Source: Microbacterium sp. C7(2022)
GTDB taxonomy: Bacteria > Actinomycetota > Actinomycetes > Actinomycetales > Microbacteriaceae
Assembly (NCBI RefSeq): GCF_028823665.1
Contig: NZ_JAPEHV010000001.1
Location: 62,001 to 126,000, forward strand
Direction: 5' to 3'
DNA: 64,000 nucleotides
The notes beneath the pieces were generated by a model. The model had not been told where the DNA came from, made no database searches, and worked only from the letters and a program-made list of their open reading frames with translations. Shown here piece after piece: positions 43,621 through 53,114 of the stretch. How positions within the stretch are numbered: position 1 is the stretch's first letter; every line of letters starts with the position of its first letter. The position numbers and the translations under genes are program-made.

Positions 43621-43651
43621 GTCAACAATGTTGACCGTCAACTTAGTTGAC
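43621..43651 (+). promoter_or_regulatory. Two perfect palindromic operators GTCAAC-N3-GTTGAC
   Basis: GTCAACAATGTTGAC (43621-43635) and GTCAACTTAGTTGAC (43637-43651), each a perfect 6-3-6 dyad, 16 bp apart. A TAGGCT hexamer (43615-43620) abuts the first, so the initiation site would fall in the operator. Confidence 0.75.
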
Positions 43652-43676
43652 CCGACGGTCGCGAAAGGACTCACTC

Positions 43677-44507
43677 ATGCAGATCTCTGACAAGGTCTTC
43701 GTCGTCACGGGCGGAGGCAACGGCATCGGACGCGAAGTGGCGCTCGAACTGCTGCGCCGCGGCGCCCGCGTGGCCGCCGTCGACCTCAACGAAGCCGGAC
43801 TGGCCGACACCGCCGCGCTCGCCCCCACGGCGGGCACGCGCATCTCGACCCACGCCGTCAACATCGCCGATCGCGCGGCTGTGGAGGCACTCCCCGCTGC
43901 CGTGATCGAGGCGCACGGGCAGATCGACGGCATCGTCAACGTGGCCGGCATCATCCAGCCGTTCGTCCGCTTGCACGAACTGCCGTATGAGCAGATTGAG
44001 CGCGTGATGAACGTGAACTTCTGGGGCACCGTCCACATCGACAAGTCGTTCCTGCCGCACCTGCTTGAGCGTCCCGAGGCGAGCCTCGTCAACGTGTCGA
44101 GCATGAGCGCCCTGGTGCCGGTTCCCGGTCAGAGCGCCTACGGCGCCAGCAAGTCGGCCGTGAAGTCGCTCACTGAGGGACTTCATGCCGAACTTCGTGG
44201 AACGAACGTCGCGGTCACGGTTGTCTTCCCGGGCGCGGTTGGCACCAACATCACCGGCAACTCGGGTGTGACCACGCCCGGTGGCGCGGCCGCCGAAGCG
44301 GGCAAGGAGCACAAGACCACTTCGCCCGTGGACGCCGGTCGTCAGATCGTCGAGGCGATCGCGAAGGGCACCCCGCGCGTGCGCATCGGTGGCGACGCCC
44401 GCATGCTCGACCGCCTCGGCCGGCTCATGCCGACCAAGGCCATCGAGCTCATCGCCGACAAGATGAAGGACCTCCTCGACCGCGAGCCCGCGGCATCCGG
44501 TCGCTGA
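43677..44507 (+). CDS. Short-chain dehydrogenase/reductase
   Basis: A 276-residue NAD(P)-dependent SDR. Cofactor motif VTGGGNGIGRE near 9-19, NxAG as NVAGII near 87, and the catalytic Ser/Tyr/Lys in NVSSMSAL...SAYGASKSAV near 135-158. The start at 43677 (not the upstream ATG) follows a GAAAGGA site. The substrate is unknown; control by a dedicated TetR suggests degradation of a specific aliphatic or steroid compound. Confidence 0.92.
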   Translation: MQISDKVFVVTGGGNGIGREVALELLRRGARVAAVDLNEAGLADTAALAPTAGTRISTHAVNIADRAAVEALPAAVIEAHGQIDGIVNVAGIIQPFVRLHELPYEQIERVMNVNFWGTVHIDKSFLPHLLERPEASLVNVSSMSALVPVPGQSAYGASKSAVKSLTEGLHAELRGTNVAVTVVFPGAVGTNITGNSGVTTPGGAAAEAGKEHKTTSPVDAGRQIVEAIAKGTPRVRIGGDARMLDRLGRLMPTKAIELIADKMKDLLDREPAASGR

Positions 44508-44520
44508 TCCCGCTCACTTC

Positions 44521-44560
44521 ACGACACCCCCTACCAGCCCCGCTGGTCAGGGGGTGTCGT
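44521..44560 (+). terminator. Terminator of the SDR gene
   Basis: ACGACACCCCCT (44521-44532) pairs with AGGGGGTGTCGT (44549-44560), with an inner ACCAGC/GCTGGT stem. Confidence 0.8.
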
Positions 44561-44589
44561 GCGTGTGTGGTGGGGCTGTTGAAAATGCA

Positions 44590-44623
44590 CAACCGCGTGC
44601 GGCGCCGCGACGCACGCGGGTTG
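44590..44623. repeat. Inverted repeat upstream of the acyl-CoA oxidase gene
   Basis: CAACC-GCGTGCG (44590-44601) faces CGCACGCGGGTTG (44611-44623) with one bulge. GTTGAAA occurs just before (44577) and again within the right flank (about 44623). It could be an operator or leader hairpin of the gene at 44714. Confidence 0.45.
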
Positions 44624-44713
44624 TTGAAACCAACCAACGCTGTTGCCATGGGGTTGGAGGAGTCCTACCGTCAAGAGTGACTTAGCCTGTCCCTCACATC
44701 GAAAGGTGAGCCC

Positions 44714-46819
44714 ATGGCCGACACCGCCGTCCGCTCGTCCATTCCCGCCCAGAGCAAGCGCACGCCCGCCGGTGGCGCGCCCACCGCTGCACACACGGCG
44801 GAAGAAGCATCCGAGTCCTGCATCGACATCGAGGCCGTCACCGATCTGCTGCTCGGCACGTGGGCAGACACTCGCCGCGAAGCGCGCGAAATGATCAAGG
44901 ACCCTGCATTCTGGCGGCCGGATGGCATGCCGATGGCCGAGCACCGCGAGCGCGTGCTGGGTCAGCTTCACCTGTTGGTCGAGCACGGCGCGTCGCTCCG
45001 CGCGATGCCTAAGGAGTACGGCGGCCTCGAAGACAACGGCGCGAACCTCGCCGGCTTCCAGGAGCTCGTGCTTGCCGACCCCAGCCTGCAGATCAAGTCC
45101 GGCGTGCAGTGGGGCCTGTTCGGCTCGGCAGTGCTGCAGTTGGGCACCAAGAAGCACCACGACAAGTGGCTGCCGGGCATCGTCGACATGAGCATTCCGG
45201 GTGCGTTCGCGATGACCGAAACCGGGCACGGCTCTGACGTGGCAGCGATCGGCACCACCGCAACCTACGACCCCGACACCGAAGAGTTCGTGATCCACAC
45301 GCCGTTTCGCGGTGCGTGGAAGGACTACCTCGGCAACGCCGCCGTGCACGGCAAGGCGGCGACGGTGTTCGCGCAGCTGATCACCGGTGGCGTCAACTAC
45401 GGCGTGCACTGCTTCTACGTGCCCATTCGCGACGATGAGGGCGCGTTCCTCGACGGCGTCGGTGGCGAAGACGACGGCGTCAAGGGAGGGCTGAACGGCA
45501 TCGACAACGGTCGCCTGCACTTCACCCACGTGCGCGTACCGCGCGAGAACCTGCTGAACCGCTACGGCGACGTCGCCGCCGACGGCTCGTACACGAGCGA
45601 TATTTCCAGTCCCGGTCGCCGGTTCTTCACCATGCTCGGCGCGCTCGTACAGGGTCGCGTCTCGCTCGACGGTGCGGCGACGACCGGCACCGCGCTCGCG
45701 TTGTACATCGCGACGACTTACGCCAACCAGCGCCGGCAGTTCGACTCGGGTGCCGGCACCGACGAGGTGACGCTCCTCGACTACGGCAAGCACCAGCGCC
45801 GCCTCCTCCCGCTGATCGCACAGAATTACGCGCAGTTCTTCTCGCACGATGAACTGCTGCGCAAGTTCGACGGTGTGTTCTCGGGTAAGAAGGACACCCC
45901 CGAAGAGCGCGAAGACCTCGAGACCCTGGCCGCGGCCCTCAAGCCGCTGTCGACGTGGAACGCGCTCGACACCATTCAAGAGGCGCGCGAGGCGTGCGGT
46001 GGCTCGGGCTTCTTGGCCGAGAACCGTATGGTCGGCCTGCACCAGGACCTCGACGTCTACGTCACCTTCGAGGGTGACAACAACGTGTTGCTTCAGCTCG
46101 TCGGCAAGCGCCTGCTGTCGGACTACGCCAGCCAGTTCAAGGGGGCGGATGCCGCGAAGCTGGCGAAGTACGCCGTTGAGCACACCGCGGGCAAGATCTT
46201 CCACGGCGCGGGTCTGCGTCAGCTGGGTCAGTCGGTTGCCGACTTCGGCTCGACCGCCCGTTCGGTCGAGCTGGGCTTGCGCGCAGACCAGCAGCACGAA
46301 CTGCTTGCCGGCCGCGTCGAGCAGATGGTTGCCGACGTCGCCGGGGCGTTGCGCCCGGCATCCAAGCTCTCCGCCAGTGAGGCAGCCGCCGTGTTCAACG
46401 CACACCAGGCGCAGTTGATCGAGGCCGCTCGCGCCCACGGCGAACTGTTGCAGTGGGAGGCCTTCAGCGACGGCATTGCCACCATCACCGACGCCGGCAC
46501 GGCGCAGGTGCTCACGTGGTTGCGCGACCTGTTCGGTCTGCACCTGATCGAGAAGCACCTGGCGTGGTACCTGATCAACGGTCGACTGTCGGCGCAGCGC
46601 GCCGCAGCCGTGACGCGGTACATCGACCGACTGTGCGCACGGCTTCGCCCGCACGCGCAGGACTTGGTCGACGCCTACGGCTTTGAGCCCGAGCACGTGC
46701 GCGCACCGATCGCCTCGGGCGCCGAGCAGGCGCGACAAGACGAGGCTCGTGCCTACTACGAGAACCTTGCCGCGTCAGGCGAGGCACCCGTCTCGGAGAA
46801 GTCGCTCAAGAAGAAGTAG
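44714..46819 (+). CDS. Acyl-CoA oxidase/dehydrogenase, long form
   Basis: A 701-residue flavoprotein of the acyl-CoA oxidase-like (ACOX) group, far longer than 380-residue dehydrogenases. FAD/substrate marks: FAMTETGHGSDVAAIGT near 172-188, GNRxG-like LNRYGDV near 280 and CGGSGFLAENRM near 428 with the C-terminal helical domain (500-690). It would give trans-2-enoyl-CoA, directly using O2 or electron carriers. A GAAAGG site precedes the ATG. It may serve a broad fatty-acid pathway with the SDR gene upstream. Confidence 0.88.
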   Translation: MADTAVRSSIPAQSKRTPAGGAPTAAHTAEEASESCIDIEAVTDLLLGTWADTRREAREMIKDPAFWRPDGMPMAEHRERVLGQLHLLVEHGASLRAMPKEYGGLEDNGANLAGFQELVLADPSLQIKSGVQWGLFGSAVLQLGTKKHHDKWLPGIVDMSIPGAFAMTETGHGSDVAAIGTTATYDPDTEEFVIHTPFRGAWKDYLGNAAVHGKAATVFAQLITGGVNYGVHCFYVPIRDDEGAFLDGVGGEDDGVKGGLNGIDNGRLHFTHVRVPRENLLNRYGDVAADGSYTSDISSPGRRFFTMLGALVQGRVSLDGAATTGTALALYIATTYANQRRQFDSGAGTDEVTLLDYGKHQRRLLPLIAQNYAQFFSHDELLRKFDGVFSGKKDTPEEREDLETLAAALKPLSTWNALDTIQEAREACGGSGFLAENRMVGLHQDLDVYVTFEGDNNVLLQLVGKRLLSDYASQFKGADAAKLAKYAVEHTAGKIFHGAGLRQLGQSVADFGSTARSVELGLRADQQHELLAGRVEQMVADVAGALRPASKLSASEAAAVFNAHQAQLIEAARAHGELLQWEAFSDGIATITDAGTAQVLTWLRDLFGLHLIEKHLAWYLINGRLSAQRAAAVTRYIDRLCARLRPHAQDLVDAYGFEPEHVRAPIASGAEQARQDEARAYYENLAASGEAPVSEKSLKKK

Positions 46820-46855
46820 GTCTCGGCTCCCGGTGAGGGTGTCGGTGGCGCGGCA

Positions 46856-46861
46856 TATGCT
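46856..46861 (+). promoter_or_regulatory. -10 element of leaderless tag
   Basis: TATGCT 6 nt before the GTG at 46868, and no ribosome site. Confidence 0.5.
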
Positions 46862-46867
46862 GACGCC

Positions 46868-47443
46868 GTGACGAACACCCTCACCGGCCCTGACGGCCTG
46901 GCGCGCTGTGCGTGGGTCGGCGACGACGCAGAGTACCGCCGCTATCACGACGAAGAGTGGGGTCGCCCGCTGCACGGCGACCGCGCGCTCTATGAGAAGC
47001 TGAGCCTCGAAGGCTTTCAAGCGGGACTGAGCTGGATCACGATTCTGCGCAAGCGACCGCGGTTTCGAGAGGTGTTCGCCGGTTTCGAGCCCGAGGTCGT
47101 CGCCGCTTTCGGTGACGCAGACGTCGAGCGATTGATGCAGGATGCCGGAATCATCCGCAATCGACTCAAGATCGAGGCGACCATCTCGAACGCCCGCCTG
47201 ATGCTCGAGATGGCCGACGGTGAGTTCGATGCCTTCATGTGGGGCTTTGCGCCGCCTCGTCGCCCGCGCCCGGCGACGCTGGCCGAGGTCCCGGCCACGA
47301 CAGCCGAGTCCGATGCGATGAGCAAGGCGCTGCGGAAGCGCGGCTTTCGATTCGTCGGCTCGACCACGATGTACGCGCTCATGCAGTCGTCGGGAATGGT
47401 GGATGATCACGTCGTCGGATGCCACCGCGCGGCATCCGACTGA
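46868..47443 (+). CDS. tag: DNA-3-methyladenine glycosylase I
   Basis: A 191-residue base-excision enzyme of the Tag family. Zn ligands Cys14 and His27 (CAWVGDDAEYRRYHDEEWG) and the C-terminal His/Cys pair (DDHVVGCH near 180-186) are present. EGFQAGLSWITILRKR (about 48-63) is the conserved base-pocket helix. The leaderless GTG start is set by the -10 hexamer 6 nt upstream. It removes 3-methyladenine from alkylated DNA. Confidence 0.95.
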   Translation: MTNTLTGPDGLARCAWVGDDAEYRRYHDEEWGRPLHGDRALYEKLSLEGFQAGLSWITILRKRPRFREVFAGFEPEVVAAFGDADVERLMQDAGIIRNRLKIEATISNARLMLEMADGEFDAFMWGFAPPRRPRPATLAEVPATTAESDAMSKALRKRGFRFVGSTTMYALMQSSGMVDDHVVGCHRAASD

Positions 47444-47465
47444 GCCCTGCTGTGCCAAGACGGGC

Positions 47466-47482
47466 GGGTAATTATCCCCGTC
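47466..47482 (+). promoter_or_regulatory. Shared 17-bp element, copy 1 (WXG/hydrolase operon)
   Basis: GGGTAATTATCCCCGTC, 15 of 17 identical to the element at 52970-52986. It ends 21 nt before TATGCT (47504-47509), the likely -10 of the operon. Confidence 0.6.
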
Positions 47483-47503
47483 GGTGAGGCTCGCACTCGG
47501 CCT

Positions 47504-47509
47504 TATGCT
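47504..47509 (+). promoter_or_regulatory. Probable -10 of the WXG-like operon
   Basis: TATGCT, 19 nt before the ATG at 47529, with a GGAGG ribosome site between. A -35 is not evident, in line with activator control through the 17-bp element. Confidence 0.5.
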
Positions 47510-47528
47510 TTCTCGTGGAGGCCGACGA

Positions 47529-47819
47529 ATGCCCGATGTGGACCTGAATCTCACTGCTCTCGGCGGTGCACGGGATCGTGTGTCGCGAGTGATCGACACG
47601 TTCGCATCGGCCGACCGCGTCAGCGACGAGATCGCCGCCCTCACCGGTGAACGGAGGCTGTCGAACCGCGTGCGCGACTTCGCCGACAACTGGGACCACA
47701 ATCGCCGCGAACTCGAGGACGAACTCACCGTGGTGCGCGATTGGTTGGAGGCGATCGTCGATTCGGTCAGCGATCTTGACCGCTCGCTGGCCGATGGTGC
47801 GGGCGCCGGCTCGCAATGA
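47529..47819 (+). CDS. WXG100-like small helical protein
   Basis: A 96-residue, all-alpha, acidic protein with two helices (about 22-50 and 56-92) joined by a loop that holds NWDHNR. The W-x-G of WXG100/ESX proteins is W-D-H here, so it is a divergent relative or functional analogue. It starts the four-gene unit and overlaps the hydrolase gene by 4 nt. ESX-like proteins form dimers with, or chaperone, the secreted partner; a similar role is likely but unproven. Confidence 0.72.
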   Translation: MPDVDLNLTALGGARDRVSRVIDTFASADRVSDEIAALTGERRLSNRVRDFADNWDHNRRELEDELTVVRDWLEAIVDSVSDLDRSLADGAGAGSQ

Positions 47820-49420
47820 CAGCGGCGCTCGAGGCGGAGTTCTCCGATGTCTTCGAAGGCAGGCCGGATGAACTCGGCGCGCGTGCGGATCGACTCAGCG
47901 CAACGGCGGAAGCGATTCTGGCGGCAGCTGATGCCCTGCGCGATCTGGTGGATGAGCAACGCAGCCTCGCGACGGATGCGGTGGGGGAGACCGCGGACGA
48001 GTCCACCGCAAAGATGCGCCGCGCCGGCCGCCGCTACGAGCGGACCGCTCAGGCACTCACCACGTATGCCGTCGAGCTTGCGCCCATCCAGGCCGCGGCC
48101 CGAAGCGCGATCGCCGACGCCGAGCATCAACAGTCTCGGCAGTACATGCTGCAAGCACACCTCGCCGACATCGAGATCGACATCGTGCAGGCGGAAGCGC
48201 GGGGCGTATCCACCGCCGCACTCGAATCAGATCGCTGGGACGCGTACGCGGGCTTGAGCAGCGCCGCCGCGGGGCTCGAAGATGCCCGGCGCACCCTGTA
48301 CGACGCGCGGGAGCAGATTCGGGATGCCGCGGATCGAGCGATCTCGGCCATCGAGGTGGCGATCGAGGACGGCAAGGACTCGTTCGGCGACAACTGGGAT
48401 CAGTTCTGGGGTGGAGTGCGCGACTTCTTCTCGCCCGTCGCCGAATGGGCCCAACGGGCGTTGAAGGTCGTCACCACCGTCCTCATGGACCGAATAAGCG
48501 CGGCAGTGTCGGCACTGGTGGTCGCGGTGCTGATGCTCGTGGGCGCGCTCGTGATCGGCTTCATCGTCACGACCCTGGGGACTGCCGGGCTGATCGTCGT
48601 GGCGGCGATCCTTGCGGCGGCGCTGCTCGCGCTGGTGATCACCGAGTCGCTGGGCAAGCCGGTAAAGGTGGGGGGCACGCACGTTACCACCGAGGGGGCA
48701 GACACGGACGTCAACAAGGCGGAAGCCCGCGACTATCAGGGGATCATGCAGGACCTTGCCGAGCAGGATCTCAACGGCTTGTTTGTCAAGACCGAGATCC
48801 GCGTCGTGGCGATTCGGGATGCCGCGGGAGAAGTGATCTCGTGGCGCATCCAGTTGCCGAGCACGCAGGCCTGGTCGCCGACGAATACGGACGGAGCGCT
48901 CAACGACGCGCGCACGGACGCGATGCTCGCTCTGTTCCCGGGTGTGCCCACGCAATACGAGAGCGCGGTGTGGGATGCGATGACCGATGCCGGGGTCTTC
49001 GAAAGTGAGGCGCCGATCATGTTCACCGGGTGGTCTCTCGGCGGCATGATGGCTGGCGAGCTTGCGACCGATGCGCGCGTCGCGGATCGCGTCGAGTCGG
49101 TGTTCACCGCGGGCGCGGCGATCGACAAGCACTACAGCGACATTCCGCAGGGCGTGCGCGTGACGCAGATCAACAACGGCATCGACCCGGTGCACACTCT
49201 CGAGTTCAGCGGGCTCGGCGCGGAGGACTACGTGCGCACCGGGGGCACGTGGCAGACGTACCGCCCCTTGGCCTGGCCGATTCACGAGGCGACCATGTAC
49301 GGTACAGAAGCGGAGCGCTTCCTCCCCGAGCCCCGTGCCGGCGATGAGATCTTCTTTGCCGCCGAGGGGAGCGCCAGCTACGAAGACGTATACGTGGCGG
49401 AGTACACGAGAGGCTCGTGA
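47816..49420 (+). CDS. Helical/transmembrane protein with C-terminal alpha/beta hydrolase (effector-like)
   Basis: A 534-residue protein in three parts. Residues 1-210 are alpha-helical, with a DNWDQFWGGVRDFF segment near 195 that resembles WXG/LXG secretion domains. Residues about 222-285 hold two membrane helices. Residues 295-534 resemble an alpha/beta hydrolase with GWSLGG (nucleophile Ser407) and a later His490 (PIHEATMYG) that could complete the triad. This layout (N-terminal export domain, membrane hairpin, hydrolase) resembles a secreted lipase/esterase toxin. It overlaps the previous gene by 4 nt; the lipoprotein gene follows after 25 nt. Confidence 0.78.
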   Translation: MTAALEAEFSDVFEGRPDELGARADRLSATAEAILAAADALRDLVDEQRSLATDAVGETADESTAKMRRAGRRYERTAQALTTYAVELAPIQAAARSAIADAEHQQSRQYMLQAHLADIEIDIVQAEARGVSTAALESDRWDAYAGLSSAAAGLEDARRTLYDAREQIRDAADRAISAIEVAIEDGKDSFGDNWDQFWGGVRDFFSPVAEWAQRALKVVTTVLMDRISAAVSALVVAVLMLVGALVIGFIVTTLGTAGLIVVAAILAAALLALVITESLGKPVKVGGTHVTTEGADTDVNKAEARDYQGIMQDLAEQDLNGLFVKTEIRVVAIRDAAGEVISWRIQLPSTQAWSPTNTDGALNDARTDAMLALFPGVPTQYESAVWDAMTDAGVFESEAPIMFTGWSLGGMMAGELATDARVADRVESVFTAGAAIDKHYSDIPQGVRVTQINNGIDPVHTLEFSGLGAEDYVRTGGTWQTYRPLAWPIHEATMYGTEAERFLPEPRAGDEIFFAAEGSASYEDVYVAEYTRGS

Positions 49421-49445
49421 TGAGGGCAGCGGAAAGAGGTACCGG

Positions 49446-49904
49446 GTGCTGAAGCGCACAGGCGCGCTCGCCGTCGCGATCATCCTCGGCGCCCTGACTC
49501 TGAGCGGTTGCGCCGCCAACCCCGATGTCTCTTCGCTTGAGACCGAACTGCAGACAGTGCCCGGTGTGGACGCCGCTCGAGCGACGGTCGCGCACTCGGG
49601 CGCGCCGTGGAACACCGACATCGTGGTGCTGCTCTTCGTCGAGGACCCCACGGTCGACAGTGTTGCCGACGTCACGCGCGCCAGCGCGCCGGTGTTCCTT
49701 GCCGACGATGCCACCGCCAAGCGCGGTGTCAGCCTGTTCGTCACCGATGCCGACCCGACGGAGTACGACCCGGTGACCCACAGCAGCACCCAGAACTTCC
49801 AGAACATGGATTCTGTCGCAGACGAGCTGGGCGTTGGCTCGGGCTCGGGCGGGCTATTGGTGTTGTCGGGTGACGACCTGCGCGCGCTCGCTGACGCGCA
49901 ATGA
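49446..49904 (+). CDS. Small lipoprotein
   Basis: A 152-residue lipoprotein. The start is GTG 49446 after a GAAAGAGG site. The signal peptide (1-24) ends with the lipobox LSGC (Cys24), so it is anchored outside the membrane. The rest is alpha/beta with no known domain. Position after the hydrolase suggests an immunity or accessory protein (inference). It overlaps the next gene by 4 nt. Confidence 0.82.
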   Translation: MLKRTGALAVAIILGALTLSGCAANPDVSSLETELQTVPGVDAARATVAHSGAPWNTDIVVLLFVEDPTVDSVADVTRASAPVFLADDATAKRGVSLFVTDADPTEYDPVTHSSTQNFQNMDSVADELGVGSGSGGLLVLSGDDLRALADAQ

Positions 49905-50515
49905 CCGCGCCGAAACTCACCTTCTCGCTCCCCGGCACCTGGGTCCGGATCGACCCGCAGGATTCGGCCGTGGCTCACGCGCAGATCGACGAGTCCGTGC
50001 GCGCGGTGCTGGGCGTCGCTGATGACGGAGCAGCCGCGCGCCGCCGCGTGCGCGATGCGCTGCGCGAGGCGGCAGATCGGGCCCGAGAAGCGAAAGCCCA
50101 GGCGCTGTTCCTGTGCACCGAGCTGGTGCCGGGCCTCGCTACGCCAGTCACGCTCACCGTTCATGCGCCCGAGGGGATGCGGATGAGTCCCGCCGTGGGC
50201 ACATCACCTGCCGCCGTGCTCGAGGTGCTCGAAGAGAGCTTCCGCGCGCTTCAGGTTCCGGGCATCGACGCCGCGACCCGGATCACTGGCCCGCAGACTC
50301 GCGCCCTACGCATCATGCGCACGTGGGAAGAGGTGGCCGATCATGACGGAGTGCGCGTCAGCGGCATCCGAATCCAGGCGCAATACTGGTTCGCGGTTCC
50401 GGGAACCAAGCAGGTCGTCCTCGCGTCTTTCGCGTCGCCCCTGGGCGAACTCGCCGATGCGATGACACACCTGTTCGACGCCATCGCCCACTCGGCCGCA
50501 TTCCTTCCCGAATAG
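49901..50515 (+). CDS. Conserved-looking cytosolic protein, 204 aa
   Basis: A soluble 204-residue protein without signal peptide. It begins TFSLPGTWVRIDPQD, has a long Arg/Ala helix (about 40-70, RRRVRDALREAADRAREAKAQ) and a beta-rich C-half ending GELADAMTHLFDAIAHSAAF. I do not recognise the family. It ends the four-gene unit; a chaperone or specificity factor for the WXG/hydrolase proteins is possible. Confidence 0.7.
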   Translation: MTAPKLTFSLPGTWVRIDPQDSAVAHAQIDESVRAVLGVADDGAAARRRVRDALREAADRAREAKAQALFLCTELVPGLATPVTLTVHAPEGMRMSPAVGTSPAAVLEVLEESFRALQVPGIDAATRITGPQTRALRIMRTWEEVADHDGVRVSGIRIQAQYWFAVPGTKQVVLASFASPLGELADAMTHLFDAIAHSAAFLPE

Positions 50516-50608
50516 GCGCCGCCAGCGACGCCAGGTCTGGGAAATGTCCGTCCCGGGCGTCAGAATGAAGCGGCGCCAGATTCGTGCGCTGCCGACCGAG
50601 AGGACCCC

Positions 50609-52960
<2,352 letters not shown>

Positions 52961-52969
52961 TCGTAGGAC

Positions 52970-52986
52970 GGGGAATTGTCCCCGTC
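52970..52986 (+). promoter_or_regulatory. Shared 17-bp element, copy 2 (Ig-MoxR operon)
   Basis: GGGGAATTGTCCCCGTC, part of a GACGGGGA/TCCCCGTC dyad at 52967-52986 that could also end the uvrA2 transcript. It lies 31 nt before TATCCT (53018-53023), the likely -10 of the Ig operon; copy 1 is 21 nt from its -10, a difference of one helical turn. Confidence 0.6.
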
Positions 52987-53114
52987 AATGGCGTACGGAG
53001 GCCTCTCGCTGCCGGGTTATCCTGATCGGGCCGTAGTTTCGCTCCGACTGTGACCATTCGCGCGGGCGAGATTATCACTACCACACCGCAACCACTCCGG
53101 GGGTCGACCGCGCC

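Noticed and set aside
44531..46738. 735-codon antisense frame opposite the acyl-CoA oxidase-like gene
   Set aside because: Shadow of a strongly supported gene, no domain seen and it runs into a terminator.
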